DNA of 20,976 nucleotides from Porticoccus sp. (GCA_011049795.1 DRHD01000028.1:1-20976), one strand, 5' to 3'. Counted from the stretch's first letter, positions 1 through 7,348 are shown. The notes: generated by a model from the letters alone, not told the origin. Numbers and translations are program-made.

Positions 1-317
1 TCAGGGTAGGCATGAAACCGTTTTGTGTCGGCCCCACGGCTGACGTGCAGGTAAAGCGACAGGTTGCCTGATCCATTTTTTTCAATGAGGTTATCGCAGA
101 CGTCTTTCCATTGCTGGTGTGACCAGCCCAGTTCGATACCAACAGCCTCCATACCATTGTTCATACGGTCAATATGCGGTACAAAACCGATCATTTGTCC
201 GTTATAGGATGGCACGACTTCATAGATACCATCACCAAACAGGAACCCTCTGTCCATGGGAGATATTTTTGCTTCTGCCATTGGCAAGTAGGCATCGTTC
301 AGATAAACAATACTCAT
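1..317 (-). CDS. dat: D-amino-acid (D-alanine) aminotransferase, partial
   Basis: This is the N-terminal 105 residues of a PLP-dependent class IV (branched-chain fold) aminotransferase; the rest lies beyond base 1. Family members move the amino group of D-alanine and other D-amino acids to 2-oxoglutarate, giving D-glutamate. The reading MSIVYLNDAYLP, then a segment with MDRGFLFGDGIYEV at about residues 21-34, is the characteristic start of this family. The ATG at 317 is preceded by AGGTGA at a normal ribosome-binding distance. It is the last gene seen on the minus strand after the oxoprolinase/cyclase genes, separated from them by 268 bp, so it may have its own promoter. Branched-chain aminotransferase or aminodeoxychorismate lyase are alternatives in the same fold. 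The D-amino-acid assignment is favoured by the N-terminal sequence and the D-glutamate context. The catalytic lysine is not in the window. Confidence 0.85.
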   Translation of the reverse strand, partial: MSIVYLNDAYLPMAEAKISPMDRGFLFGDGIYEVVPSYNGQMIGFVPHIDRMNNGMEAVGIELGWSHQQWKDVCDNLIEKNGSGNLSLYLHVSRGADTKRFHAYP

Positions 318-374
318 CGCATCACCTAATTGCCTGTCCATTTTATTCCCACCCCGTTCATTCCCGCCTCTTTC

Positions 375-423
375 ATGTCGGTTTATTTAATGTCAGTTTG
401 TTTACTTAATGTCCGTCTGATTA
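375..423. repeat. Three imperfect tandem repeats in dat leader region
   Basis: Three adjacent units begin ATGTCGGTTTATTTA (375), ATGTCAGTTTGTTTACTTA (390) and ATGTCCGTCTGATTA (409). They lie in the AT-rich 268-bp gap between the DUF4392 gene and dat. TATAAT-like hexamers occur on the minus strand at 441-436 and 458-453, and a small inverted repeat (AGTGC/GCACT) lies at 464-479. I see no convincing -35 box or T-tract terminator here. The function is unknown. Confidence 0.5.
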
Positions 424-585
424 ACGATCTATTTAATTATAAACACTACTTAATTATAGATATAGTGCCTTCAAGCACTGATATTGTGACTGCTGAAATG
501 GCCAAAGAAAAACCCAGAAATACTATCAGTGAGGCCCTAATCAGGCAAAGTAAATTCCTTCTTATTTTGTAAGACAGGTGGCCTG

Positions 586-1458
586 TTATTCCGAGTCCTG
601 ACAAAACCCGGTTAAACGCCTTAATTCCTGTATCAGTCGCTCGCTCTTTTCACAGGGTAAGCCATCTTCAGTGAGTGTTTTGTTGCCAGTCACACCATCA
701 ACACTGCCATGCTGGGAAAGGTACCCCAATACGGCCTGGTTATCCCAATCCTTCAGCATATCTTCGCCCGTCCAATGTGACACCATGGCGATTAACCCGT
801 GGGCAGCCCAGTTGGAGACATCGGCAATAATCAACTCATCACAGGTGGTCGCAGAAGGAATAATATCCAGAGATGACAGCGCACCAGCGATGTTGCCCAT
901 ACCTACTTCATTGCCTCCATCACCAATAGACACCGTAGGGCAATTGGCCATTTTCAAGACATCATCAAAGCAAATAGTAAGGGGGCTAATATCCACACCA
1001 TGCATATTGTAGTAACAACCATCTTCAGCCCGGCCGGGTAGCTCTATTGTCATCACTAATTCTGGCTGGAAAAGATCAATAACCTGTTGTGCGTGGCCCC
1101 GTTGAACTCCCTGTGTGACACTCTCTCGTTGATTAACATCGAGTCGATGTACCCGATACTCATCACCCAGAGCCCTCGCTAATGGATTTCCGCAAACCAG
1201 TACCGGTGTTGAACCCAATGCTTCCATCGCCCGATAAAGTGCAATGGCACCCAATGGACCATCCGTTTCAAAGGTGTCTTTTACCGGGAATCCGGTGCTA
1301 ATCAGTACGGTACCGGTGCAATCCAACATCATTCTGGCCGCACGCATGCAATAGCCTGGCTGTAGTGCAGGCTGTACTGTTTTCATCCCCCGCAGATTGC
1401 GGGCAACCAACAGGTCTTCTATCTTCTGACTGAGAATCAAGTCCTTTGCAGTTGTCAT
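586..1458 (-). CDS. DUF4392 protein, D-glutamate cyclase C-terminal-type domain
   Basis: A 290-residue soluble protein of the DUF4392 family, which forms the C-terminal half of the animal mitochondrial D-glutamate cyclase DGLUCY (D-glutamate to 5-oxo-D-proline plus water). Conserved blocks visible are STGFPV...TDGPLGA (about 54-71), PGRAEDGCYYNM (141-152) and IGDGGNEVGMGN (178-189), a glycine/acid-rich signature of the family. The ATG at 1458 follows AGGAG at good spacing. It lies 76 bp after pxpC on the same strand. The other half of the animal enzyme, DUF1445, is encoded separately by the gene at 4017-4799. Family membership is confident. Catalytic function in this organism, and whether the two proteins form one enzyme, are inference from the fused animal protein and from context. 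Confidence 0.85.
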   Translation of the reverse strand: MTTAKDLILSQKIEDLLVARNLRGMKTVQPALQPGYCMRAARMMLDCTGTVLISTGFPVKDTFETDGPLGAIALYRAMEALGSTPVLVCGNPLARALGDEYRVHRLDVNQRESVTQGVQRGHAQQVIDLFQPELVMTIELPGRAEDGCYYNMHGVDISPLTICFDDVLKMANCPTVSIGDGGNEVGMGNIAGALSSLDIIPSATTCDELIIADVSNWAAHGLIAMVSHWTGEDMLKDWDNQAVLGYLSQHGSVDGVTGNKTLTEDGLPCEKSERLIQELRRLTGFCQDSE

Positions 1459-1478
1459 AGCACTCTCCTGGTAGTGCT
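1459..1478 (-). promoter_or_regulatory. Hairpin carrying the RBS of the DUF4392 gene
   Basis: A perfect 6-bp inverted repeat (AGCACT / AGTGCT in the minus-strand RNA) with an 8-base loop directly abuts the ATG at 1458. The loop contains the Shine-Dalgarno AGGAG. It could tune translation initiation. A six-base stem is short, so a chance match is possible. Confidence 0.4.
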
Positions 1479-1534
1479 CCCCTTCTAGCTAGCAGCGCCC
1501 TCCTGATAGCGGTCTACTGCTTACTCTCTTCTAC

Positions 1535-2500
1535 TTAACAAGGTTCCGGCTTTACCTGTTCAAAATAACTGGTGGCCAAATGATGCATGTTGTGTGCTTC
1601 CTCCACGGTGATCGGGGCAAACGTCACCTTACTACCGGGTCTAAGTTGAGCCAGTCGCGACACATCCAGAGACAACACTGAACCCAATTTTGGATAACCA
1701 CCAATGGTCTGTCGATCCTGCATCAAAATAATCGGCTGACCATCGGGGGGGACTTGTATCGCACCCAGGCAAATCCCTTCAGACAGAATGCCCTTTATAT
1801 TGGCGCTAATTCCCGGCCCCTCCAAGCGACAGCCCATACGGTCAGAGTGGATAGAGACGGTATATTCATGGCTAAAGAAACGTCGTTGCTGCTGGCGGCT
1901 GAAACTGTGTTGCTGGTAGCCCGGTATCACTCGCAACATTGCATGGTGGCCATACAGTGGCCGGTAACCCCTGGGCAACATAAAACAACGGCCATTTAAA
2001 TCTTCCTTGCAGGGCAGGACATCGCCCGACTGTAACTTTCCTCCGTTTAGCCCACCCATGGACTCACGAACAACCGTGGAGGTACTGCCAAATATGGTGG
2101 GGATATCAAACCCGCCAGCCACGGCAAAATAGGCTCGCACACCTTCATTGGCAAAGCCCAGTTCAATTCTATCGCCCGGTTTAACTTGATGGCTGCGCCA
2201 CAGTGACTTTGCCCTATGGTTAATGGTGAGTGGCATATGAGCACCACAAACGGCTATTCGAGTAGCTACGTTTGCCTCCAACACCAAACCACCCACACTG
2301 ACTTCCAATGCGGAAACACCCAGCTTATTGCCACAAAGCCGATTGGCCCAATGAAAAGCCAGAGGGTCTGCGGGACCACCGGTGGACAGGCCCAGGCGAT
2401 GAGCACCAAAGCGCCCCTCATCTTGTATCAGGGTGAGCATACCGGGCTGCTCAACGATAAATGCTGAAGTTCTCACAGCATTATTCACAACACCATTCAC
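1535..2500 (-). CDS. pxpC: 5-oxoprolinase subunit PxpC (KipA-like carboxyltransferase-fold)
   Basis: A 321-residue protein of the biotin-dependent carboxyltransferase / KipA family, the large partner of PxpB in the prokaryotic ATP-dependent 5-oxoprolinase that opens 5-oxoproline to glutamate in the cytoplasm. Visible signatures are PGMLTLIQDEGRFG (19-32), STGGPADPLAFHWANRL (39-55) and the late GQP...D.QT.GGYP block. Length is normal for the family. Translation starts at GTG 2500, overlapping the TGA of pxpB by four bases, so the two genes are translationally coupled. The neighbours pxpA and pxpB make 5-oxoprolinase much more likely than allophanate hydrolase or a sporulation-kinase inhibitor, the role of KipA that gave the family its name. 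Confidence 0.93.
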   Translation of the reverse strand: MNGVVNNAVRTSAFIVEQPGMLTLIQDEGRFGAHRLGLSTGGPADPLAFHWANRLCGNKLGVSALEVSVGGLVLEANVATRIAVCGAHMPLTINHRAKSLWRSHQVKPGDRIELGFANEGVRAYFAVAGGFDIPTIFGSTSTVVRESMGGLNGGKLQSGDVLPCKEDLNGRCFMLPRGYRPLYGHHAMLRVIPGYQQHSFSRQQQRRFFSHEYTVSIHSDRMGCRLEGPGISANIKGILSEGICLGAIQVPPDGQPIILMQDRQTIGGYPKLGSVLSLDVSRLAQLRPGSKVTFAPITVEEAHNMHHLATSYFEQVKPEPC

Positions 2501-3174
2501 AACATACCGCCCAGTTCTAAAAAGCTCTGTCGGTCGATGCCCTTAAAGCGCACCCTGTCACCTACCTGAACCGGCATACTCGGATCAGCATTGGGATCAA
2601 ACATAAGCTGGGGACACAGACCAATCAGGTTCCAGCCTCCAGGTGAGGCTGTCGGATAAATTGCTGTTTGGCGGTCAGCGATACCTACGGCACCACGGGG
2701 CACCTTCTGCCGCGGTGTGGCTAATCGGGGTGCAGCAATGCGTTCATCCACCTGCCCTAAATAGGCAAATCCTGGCGCAAAGCCAATGGCATACACACGA
2801 TATTCCTGAGCTTGATGCAGTTGAATCACATCATCTACCCCCAAGCTCGCGCGATCAGCCAATGTCTGTAAATCTGGCCCGGACTCAAGACTGTAATACA
2901 CAGGCAGTTCTACCAACGCGCCATCTTGCACTTCAACCTGATCCAGACCCGCTAATACCTCACGAATTTGTGGGCGAATGGTATGAATATCTGTACGAAA
3001 TAGATCATAAATGACCAGCAGGGATGCATAGGAAGGCACCATATCAATCAGTACAGAACCGAATGCCTGTTCAAGTAAATGTACAGCGTGCTGTACTCTG
3101 GCGGAAACGATTGGGGAGGTCTCTTCACCAAAATAGATCATCAAAGAGTTTTCACCCGCGACGGAGATATTCAT
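2497..3174 (-). CDS. pxpB: 5-oxoprolinase subunit PxpB (KipI-like)
   Basis: A 225-residue protein of the KipI / allophanate hydrolase subunit 1 family, which acts with PxpC in ATP-dependent cleavage of 5-oxoproline. Signatures are GFAPGFAYLG (131-140), PRLATPRQKVPRGAVGI (149-165) and YPTASPGGWNLIG (173-185). These are the usual C-terminal cyclophilin-like half, behind an N-terminal alpha/beta half. The ATG at 3174 overlaps the pxpA stop as ATGA, and its own stop overlaps the pxpC GTG, so A, B and C form a tightly coupled unit. The B. subtilis homologue was first described as an inhibitor of sporulation kinase KinA; nothing here suggests sporulation. Confidence 0.94.
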   Translation of the reverse strand: MNISVAGENSLMIYFGEETSPIVSARVQHAVHLLEQAFGSVLIDMVPSYASLLVIYDLFRTDIHTIRPQIREVLAGLDQVEVQDGALVELPVYYSLESGPDLQTLADRASLGVDDVIQLHQAQEYRVYAIGFAPGFAYLGQVDERIAAPRLATPRQKVPRGAVGIADRQTAIYPTASPGGWNLIGLCPQLMFDPNADPSMPVQVGDRVRFKGIDRQSFLELGGML

Positions 3175-3914
3175 CCGTCAATCAACGCCCGAATTTCCTG
3201 AATAGCCTGAACCCCTTCAGGATTATCACCATGTACACAGAGGGTGTCGGCATTCAGTACGAGTGTATGGCCACCCACTGTCGTCACCGTTCCCTCTTCT
3301 TTCAGCTGCCTCGCCTGAGCCAACATTTTTTCTCTGCCGTGTACTGCACCAGACTTGGCCCGAGACAGTAGTGTGCCATCGTCGTCGTAACAACGATCAG
3401 CAAATGCCTCAAACCACAGTTCAACCCCTAACTGTTTCGCTTCTTCTAGATGCTCATCGGCCCTGGGCGTCGCCAGTAACATCAATTTAACCGGGCGATA
3501 AAACGCCGCTATAGATTTCATCACAGCGCGTCGAGTTTCGGTATCTGCCATCATGTCGTTATAGAGGGCACCATGGGGTTTCACATACTGCATCTCTAGG
3601 CCTTGGGTTTTGGCCATGCCATCCAGCGCGGAGACCTGATAATGAATCAGCGCCATAATTTCTTCAGGAGTATGGGGAATAGAACGACGGCCAAAACCCA
3701 CCAAGTCTGGATAACCGGGGTGGGCACCAATCATCACGTTATGTTCACCAGCAAGCTTCAAGGTGCGCTGCATCACCATATAGTCACCCGCGTGAAAACC
3801 GCAGGCAATATTAGCCTGATCAATATGGGGCATCACCACCTCGTCCATACCCATGGTCCAGGCACCAAAGCTTTCTCCCAAATCACAGTTGAGCAGTAAT
3901 GGCTTAGCCTCCAT
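3171..3914 (-). CDS. pxpA: 5-oxoprolinase subunit PxpA (LamB/YcsF family)
   Basis: A 247-residue LamB/YcsF-family protein, the third subunit of the prokaryotic 5-oxoprolinase. The opening LLNCDLGESFG (7-17), ANIACGFHAGD (34-44), GAHPGYPD (63-70) and VKPHGALYND (about 111-120) are diagnostic. Length is normal. The ATG at 3914 has AAGG nine bases upstream. A stronger GGAGG lies further up and serves an out-of-frame ATG at 3930 (see the repeat entry). The ORF is first of the coupled pxpABC set and lies 102 bp after the DUF1445 gene on the same strand. Older annotations call this family lactam utilisation protein; the three-gene context supports the oxoprolinase role. Confidence 0.95.
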   Translation of the reverse strand: MEAKPLLLNCDLGESFGAWTMGMDEVVMPHIDQANIACGFHAGDYMVMQRTLKLAGEHNVMIGAHPGYPDLVGFGRRSIPHTPEEIMALIHYQVSALDGMAKTQGLEMQYVKPHGALYNDMMADTETRRAVMKSIAAFYRPVKLMLLATPRADEHLEEAKQLGVELWFEAFADRCYDDDGTLLSRAKSGAVHGREKMLAQARQLKEEGTVTTVGGHTLVLNADTLCVHGDNPEGVQAIQEIRALIDG

Positions 3915-3943
3915 ACATAGTTACCTTCATATATAAGTTACCT
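3904..3943 (-). promoter_or_regulatory. Duplicated translation start region and mini-ORF before pxpA
   Basis: On the minus strand AGGTAACT occurs twice (3943-3936 and 3926-3919), each followed by an ATG, as if the ribosome-binding region had been duplicated in 17-base units. The upstream copy has the stronger GGAGG and would start at ATG 3930 an eight-codon peptide (MKVTMYGG) ending in TAA at 3906-3904, just inside pxpA. It could feed ribosomes to pxpA by reinitiation. Translation of the peptide is inference. Confidence 0.4.
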
Positions 3944-3966
3944 CCGGTAATACTCTGTTAAGCCTA

Positions 3967-3998
3967 TAACTTAAGTACTCTCTAACTTAAGTGCTCTC
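3967..3998. repeat. 16-bp tandem repeat between the DUF1445 gene and pxpA
   Basis: Two head-to-tail copies, TAACTTAAGTACTCTC (3967-3982) and TAACTTAAGTGCTCTC (3983-3998), differ by one base. Each contains the palindrome CTTAAG. They fill much of the 102-bp gap upstream of pxpA. They could be a protein-binding site or simple slippage; I cannot tell which. Confidence 0.6.
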
Positions 3999-4016
3999 GT
4001 TAAAATAGCACGTTTA

Positions 4017-4799
4017 TCATTCAGCTAATTCGCTGTTTTTCAGGTCAGTGACCAGCATACAGCCTGGACTGTGGGTGATACACAGGGGCGGCTTGGCCTG
4101 CTCCAGCGCCACCTGTGGTGTGACCCCACAGGCCCAGAATACGGGTAGTTCGTCAGGCTTGATGGTTACCATGTCGCCAAAGTCGGGGCTATTGATATCA
4201 TTGACACCAATGAGAGAAGGATCTCCCACATGAATCGGGGCGCCATGTACCGAGGGGAATTGAGTGCAGATTTGAGCAGCACGATTAGCATCAGCTTCCA
4301 CAAATGGCCGCATACTCACCACCATCTTGCCACCAAATCGTCCCGCTGACTCGCAATCTATATTGGTGCGATACATGGGGACATTGACCCCTTCGGTGAC
4401 ATTCCGTACCTCGAGACCATCTGCCAACAATGCCTCTTCAAAGGAGAAGGAGCAACCCAACACAAACGTCACCAAATCGTTACGCCACAGGCCGCTAATA
4501 TCTGACACCTCATCCACCACCACCCCCTCTTTGAAAATACGGTAACTAGGAAGGTCAGTGCGAATATCCACGTCTTCACCTAACAGAGGCAATGTGGGAT
4601 CACCCTTTTCTGCCATTCCAATCAGTGGGCACGGTTTGGGATTGCGCTGGCAAAACTGTAAAAATTCTGTCGCCCAATCACTGGGCAGAATCACGACATT
4701 TCCCTGGACAAATCCAGAGCAAAAACCGGAGGTATTTCCAGTAAACTCACCACGCCGAATCCTGTGGCGCAGCTCAAGCGGCGATAAATCAAGGGACAT
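4017..4799 (-). CDS. ycsI: DUF1445/YcsI protein, D-glutamate cyclase N-terminal-type domain
   Basis: A 260-residue soluble protein of the DUF1445 family, often labelled putative hydro-lyase and called YcsI in B. subtilis, where it also lies beside the pxp (ycsF/kipI/kipA) genes. The same domain is the N-terminal half of animal D-glutamate cyclase. Visible blocks are [17 protein letters not shown] (23-39), NPKPCPLIG (53-61), [12 protein letters not shown] (78-89), [13 protein letters not shown] (112-124) and [13 protein letters not shown] (241-253). Length is normal for the family. The ATG at 4799 has GGAG six bases upstream. It is 102 bp before pxpA and 108 bp after the deacylase gene, all on one strand. 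Role as part of a split D-glutamate cyclase with the DUF4392 protein is inference. Confidence 0.87.
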   Translation of the reverse strand: MSLDLSPLELRHRIRRGEFTGNTSGFCSGFVQGNVVILPSDWATEFLQFCQRNPKPCPLIGMAEKGDPTLPLLGEDVDIRTDLPSYRIFKEGVVVDEVSDISGLWRNDLVTFVLGCSFSFEEALLADGLEVRNVTEGVNVPMYRTNIDCESAGRFGGKMVVSMRPFVEADANRAAQICTQFPSVHGAPIHVGDPSLIGVNDINSPDFGDMVTIKPDELPVFWACGVTPQVALEQAKPPLCITHSPGCMLVTDLKNSELAE

Positions 4800-4907
4800 C
4801 AGTCACTCCAGTTATATGGAAACCCTGTGTCATTTTGGGATCCATGCTAGCTGCTGTCATTCAACCACTTAATCACATCGCCTGACCATACCCAATCCAG
4901 TCATACC

Positions 4908-5405
4908 CTACAGGTAGTGACTGTCATCCTTGCTACCCTTCAGACAGCTGATGGGAGCAATCCAGGCATTTGCCATCAACCGACTAAAGTCACGATGACT
5001 GATATGTAATAAATGGCTATGGTCGCCGGCCTCAACATAGACATCTTTCATATCCAGTAACTCATTATCAATGATGACATCCATTTCAAACGCTTCTCCT
5101 AATCCTGGAATTGCGCCATCCTGGCAGCCTGTAAACAACCCTGACAATTCATCTTCTGAAGCAATTTCATACTCGTGTTGCCGACCGTATTTGAGCCATT
5201 CGAGAACTAGCTGGTTTGATGCAGGAATAACGCACATGGCGTAGTCATTCCCCCTTTTAACCACCACGGCCTTAGCCAGCTTATCCGCTGGCACATGAGC
5301 CTCTCTCGCCGTCGCCAATGAGCTTGACGTACTGGCATGCTCAAGCACCTCATAATGAACATTTTTTTGACTTAAATAATTCGTCAACGCTGGAGAGATA
5401 CTCAT
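4908..5405 (-). CDS. YbaK/ProX-type aminoacyl-tRNA deacylase
   Basis: A 165-residue stand-alone YbaK/prolyl-tRNA-synthetase-associated domain. Relatives hydrolyse wrongly charged tRNAs (for example Cys- or Ala-tRNA-Pro) in trans. Supporting features are the N-terminal YEVLEHASTSSSLATA region, the conserved lysine in DKLAKAVVVKRG (41-52), the DGAIPGLGEAF loop (96-106) and EAGDHSHLLHISHRDFSRL (125-143). The substrate cannot be read from the sequence. The ATG at 5405 has a clear AGGTGG upstream. It is the first minus-strand gene of the D-glutamate/oxoproline set, 108 bp before the DUF1445 gene, and divergent from the antiporter. Whether it shares their transcript is unknown. Confidence 0.85.
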   Translation of the reverse strand: MSISPALTNYLSQKNVHYEVLEHASTSSSLATAREAHVPADKLAKAVVVKRGNDYAMCVIPASNQLVLEWLKYGRQHEYEIASEDELSGLFTGCQDGAIPGLGEAFEMDVIIDNELLDMKDVYVEAGDHSHLLHISHRDFSRLMANAWIAPISCLKGSKDDSHYL

Positions 5406-5630
5406 GATTCACCACCTCATTCAACACACAATTTTCCACACTAATTAGTATAGTTGTCCTACCACCATCAACATGATTAATAATTATTTGATCTATTAAC
5501 AATAGCGCAACATACCCTCACCCTATACAGGTAGCTATACTGAACAATTAGATGATGTCGCTTGGTGAAATCGATTTTATAAACACCGAGACTTCGGGCA
5601 GCGACCAACCACAGCGATCAAAAGCGACCT

Positions 5631-6782
5631 ATGCCAGAAACACTTATTACATTGGGATCACTATTACTGTTCGGGCTACTCACGTTCTGGCTGGGTAGCA
5701 TCACGGCCCTACCACGAGTCACCCTCTTAATTCTTATGGGTGTTCTCATCGGTCCTAGTGGCTTGGATTTGTTTCAGGAAACACGAGAATTCTGGTTTAA
5801 AAATATATCCATACTGGCACTCGTCATGGTGGGCTTCCTGCTGGGTAGCACCCTCACACGCGCTACATTTAAACTGCACGGCACACAGATTGTTGGACTT
5901 TCACTAGGCGCTGCACTGATAACGCTCGCCGTAGTTTCAATTGGACTGCTGGCATTCAGCCCCCTGCCATTGGAAGCCGCTCTATTGCTGGCAGCCATCG
6001 CAACAGCCACCGATCCGATAGCCACCGTATCGGTCATTAATGAGCTCAAAAACAACAGTCAATTTAGCAAAATTTTGGTGGGTGTCGTAGCCCTAGACGA
6101 TGCATGGGGGCTATTGATTTTCAGCCTTTGTCTCACTGTAGCAACGAGTATCGGCTCACCCAATGATCTTCCGATATTTGTCAGCGGCCTATGGGAAATC
6201 ATGGGTGCATTGCTACTTGGCGTAGCAGTAGGGCTTCCCATGGCCTTTCTTTCTGGACGGATTCATGAAGGCGAACCTACCTTGATAGAGGCTCTAGGAC
6301 TGGTATGTCTCTGTGGAGGATTGGCGTTATGGCTAGAGGTATCCTATCTTCTCGCTGCAATGGCCATGGGTGCCACTGTTGCCAATCTAGCCACCCACCA
6401 CACTAGGCCTTTCCACGCCATCAGGAATATCCAAAGCCCTTTTTTAGTGTTGTTCTTTATTCTTGCCGGTGCGTCTCTGAATCTTGGAACTTTTATGGAT
6501 ATAGGGCTTATCGGCGGGCTTTATATTGTTCTTCGTTTAATAGGCAAGATCGTCGGTGGCTGGACCGCCGGGCGACTTTTCGGCATGTCTGGCTCCAATG
6601 CCCGGTGGATGGGTGCAGCCATGCTACCCCAGGCGGGTGTCGCTGTAGGGATGGCGCTCATTGTTGGCCAATTGTTGCCAGAACATGCAGACACGATCCT
6701 GACGGTGACCATCGCCGCTACCGCCCTATTTGAAATAGTGGGACCTGTGGCCACCCGCGCGGCCATTAGACGCTGTAAGTAG
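5631..6782 (+). CDS. Cation:proton antiporter, Na+/H+ exchanger family
   Basis: A 383-residue inner-membrane protein with about 11-12 hydrophobic segments and almost no soluble part, matching the Na_H_Exchanger (CPA) fold. It would exchange Na+ or K+ for protons. Key features are ATATDPIATVSVINEL (124-139), the acidic pair LDDAWG (155-160) expected in the ion-binding core of electrogenic CPA exchangers, and a glycine-rich C-terminal helix set. No C-terminal TrkA-N or cytoplasmic regulatory domain is present. The start ATG at 5631 lacks a good Shine-Dalgarno, but no better in-frame start is visible. It is a single gene, divergent from the deacylase (225-bp shared upstream region) and convergent with gloA. 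Ion specificity cannot be stated. Confidence 0.88.
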   Translation: MPETLITLGSLLLFGLLTFWLGSITALPRVTLLILMGVLIGPSGLDLFQETREFWFKNISILALVMVGFLLGSTLTRATFKLHGTQIVGLSLGAALITLAVVSIGLLAFSPLPLEAALLLAAIATATDPIATVSVINELKNNSQFSKILVGVVALDDAWGLLIFSLCLTVATSIGSPNDLPIFVSGLWEIMGALLLGVAVGLPMAFLSGRIHEGEPTLIEALGLVCLCGGLALWLEVSYLLAAMAMGATVANLATHHTRPFHAIRNIQSPFLVLFFILAGASLNLGTFMDIGLIGGLYIVLRLIGKIVGGWTAGRLFGMSGSNARWMGAAMLPQAGVAVGMALIVGQLLPEHADTILTVTIAATALFEIVGPVATRAAIRRCK

Positions 6783-6842
6783 CAACAGCTCTGACCTTAA
6801 AACAAGCTCTAAGCGTGAGAGTTTTTGGTCTGTTGCTCAGCC

Positions 6843-7226
6843 TTATCCGTCGGAAAGTAATTCGATTTTATAGCCGTCAGGATCATCCACAAAAGCCAGC
6901 ACCGTCGCCCCATGCTTCATCGGGCCGGGCTCTCTTACAATCACACCTCCGGCTTCACGAATCCGATCACAGGCGGCATAAACGTCATCTACTCCGATAG
7001 CAATATGGCCATAGCCTTCGCCCAGGGCATAACTGTCAGTATTCCAGTTGTAGGTCAACTCCAGCACCGTATTCTCCGATGCAGGGCCATACCCAAGAAA
7101 GGCCAAGGTAAAACAACCCTCAGGGTAATCCTTACGAGATAACAACGTCATACCCAGAACATCCGTGTAAAAGGTAATGGATTTCTCAAGGTCAGCCACC
7201 CGTAACATGGTATGTAGTAGCCGCAT
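6843..7226 (-). CDS. gloA: Lactoylglutathione lyase (glyoxalase I)
   Basis: A 127-residue VOC-fold enzyme that converts the hemithioacetal of methylglyoxal and glutathione to S-lactoylglutathione, detoxifying methylglyoxal in the cytoplasm. All four metal ligands of the E. coli nickel-type enzyme fall at the same residue numbers: His5, Glu56, His74 and Glu122. The short length without the extra loops of zinc-type forms also suggests the Ni/Co class. The ATG at 7226 has a strong AAGGAG six bases upstream. It is monocistronic: the gene upstream on its strand ends in a terminator at 7313-7348, and it converges on the antiporter with a 60-bp gap. Confidence 0.96.
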   Translation of the reverse strand: MRLLHTMLRVADLEKSITFYTDVLGMTLLSRKDYPEGCFTLAFLGYGPASENTVLELTYNWNTDSYALGEGYGHIAIGVDDVYAACDRIREAGGVIVREPGPMKHGATVLAFVDDPDGYKIELLSDG

Positions 7227-7282
7227 ATTATTACTCCTTTTATTATGCCTTTTATTACGCCCTAAAATTTCGTCTCATCTTA

Positions 7283-7306
7283 GCGGATAAACAGGCTCTA
7301 ATCCGC
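7283..7306. promoter_or_regulatory. Inverted repeat upstream of gloA
   Basis: A perfect 6-bp inverted repeat (GCGGAT, 12-base spacer, ATCCGC) lies 57-80 bp before the gloA start and just outside the upstream terminator. The arm spacing suits a dimeric regulator site or a leader hairpin. There is no direct evidence of function. Confidence 0.3.
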
Positions 7307-7312
7307 GAACAT

Positions 7313-7348
7313 AAAAAAGCCGGGTATAAATTTATACCCGGCTTTTTT
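7313..7348 (-). terminator. Rho-independent terminator after the Yip1-family gene
   Basis: A perfect 36-base palindrome with arms AAAAAAGCCGGGTATAAA and its complement. In RNA it gives a GC-containing stem (GCCGGGTATA core) followed by six U. It begins 14 bases after the stop of the 7363-7962 gene. The flanking A/T tracts make it formally bidirectional, but the only gene ending at it is on the minus strand. Confidence 0.93.

Noticed and set aside
330..572. Plus-strand frame in the dat-DUF4392 spacer
   Set aside because: It consists largely of translated AT-rich tandem repeats, has no convincing ribosome-binding site, and lies opposite to a minus-strand gene set.
574..586. ACAGG-TGG-CCTGT hairpin at the end of the DUF4392 gene as a terminator
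   Set aside because: Short stem, tight loop, no T-run on the transcribed strand.
2643..3014. 123-residue plus-strand frame
   Set aside because: Antisense to pxpB; no ribosome-binding site or protein-like composition.
1535..3174. KipI/KipA sporulation kinase inhibitor or allophanate hydrolase annotation
   Set aside because: pxpA is directly coupled upstream and there is no urea carboxylase or sporulation context, so 5-oxoprolinase subunits fit better.
5406..5630. Promoters in the shared gap between the deacylase and antiporter genes
   Set aside because: Several TATA-like and TTGA-like hexamers occur, but none pair with acceptable 16-18 bp spacing, and no symmetric regulator site was convincing.
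6781..6837. Inverted repeat AGCAACAG/CTGTTGCT between the antiporter and gloA as a bidirectional terminator
   Set aside because: The arms are 41 bases apart and the inner stem before TTTTT is only four base pairs. Too weak to call a terminator.
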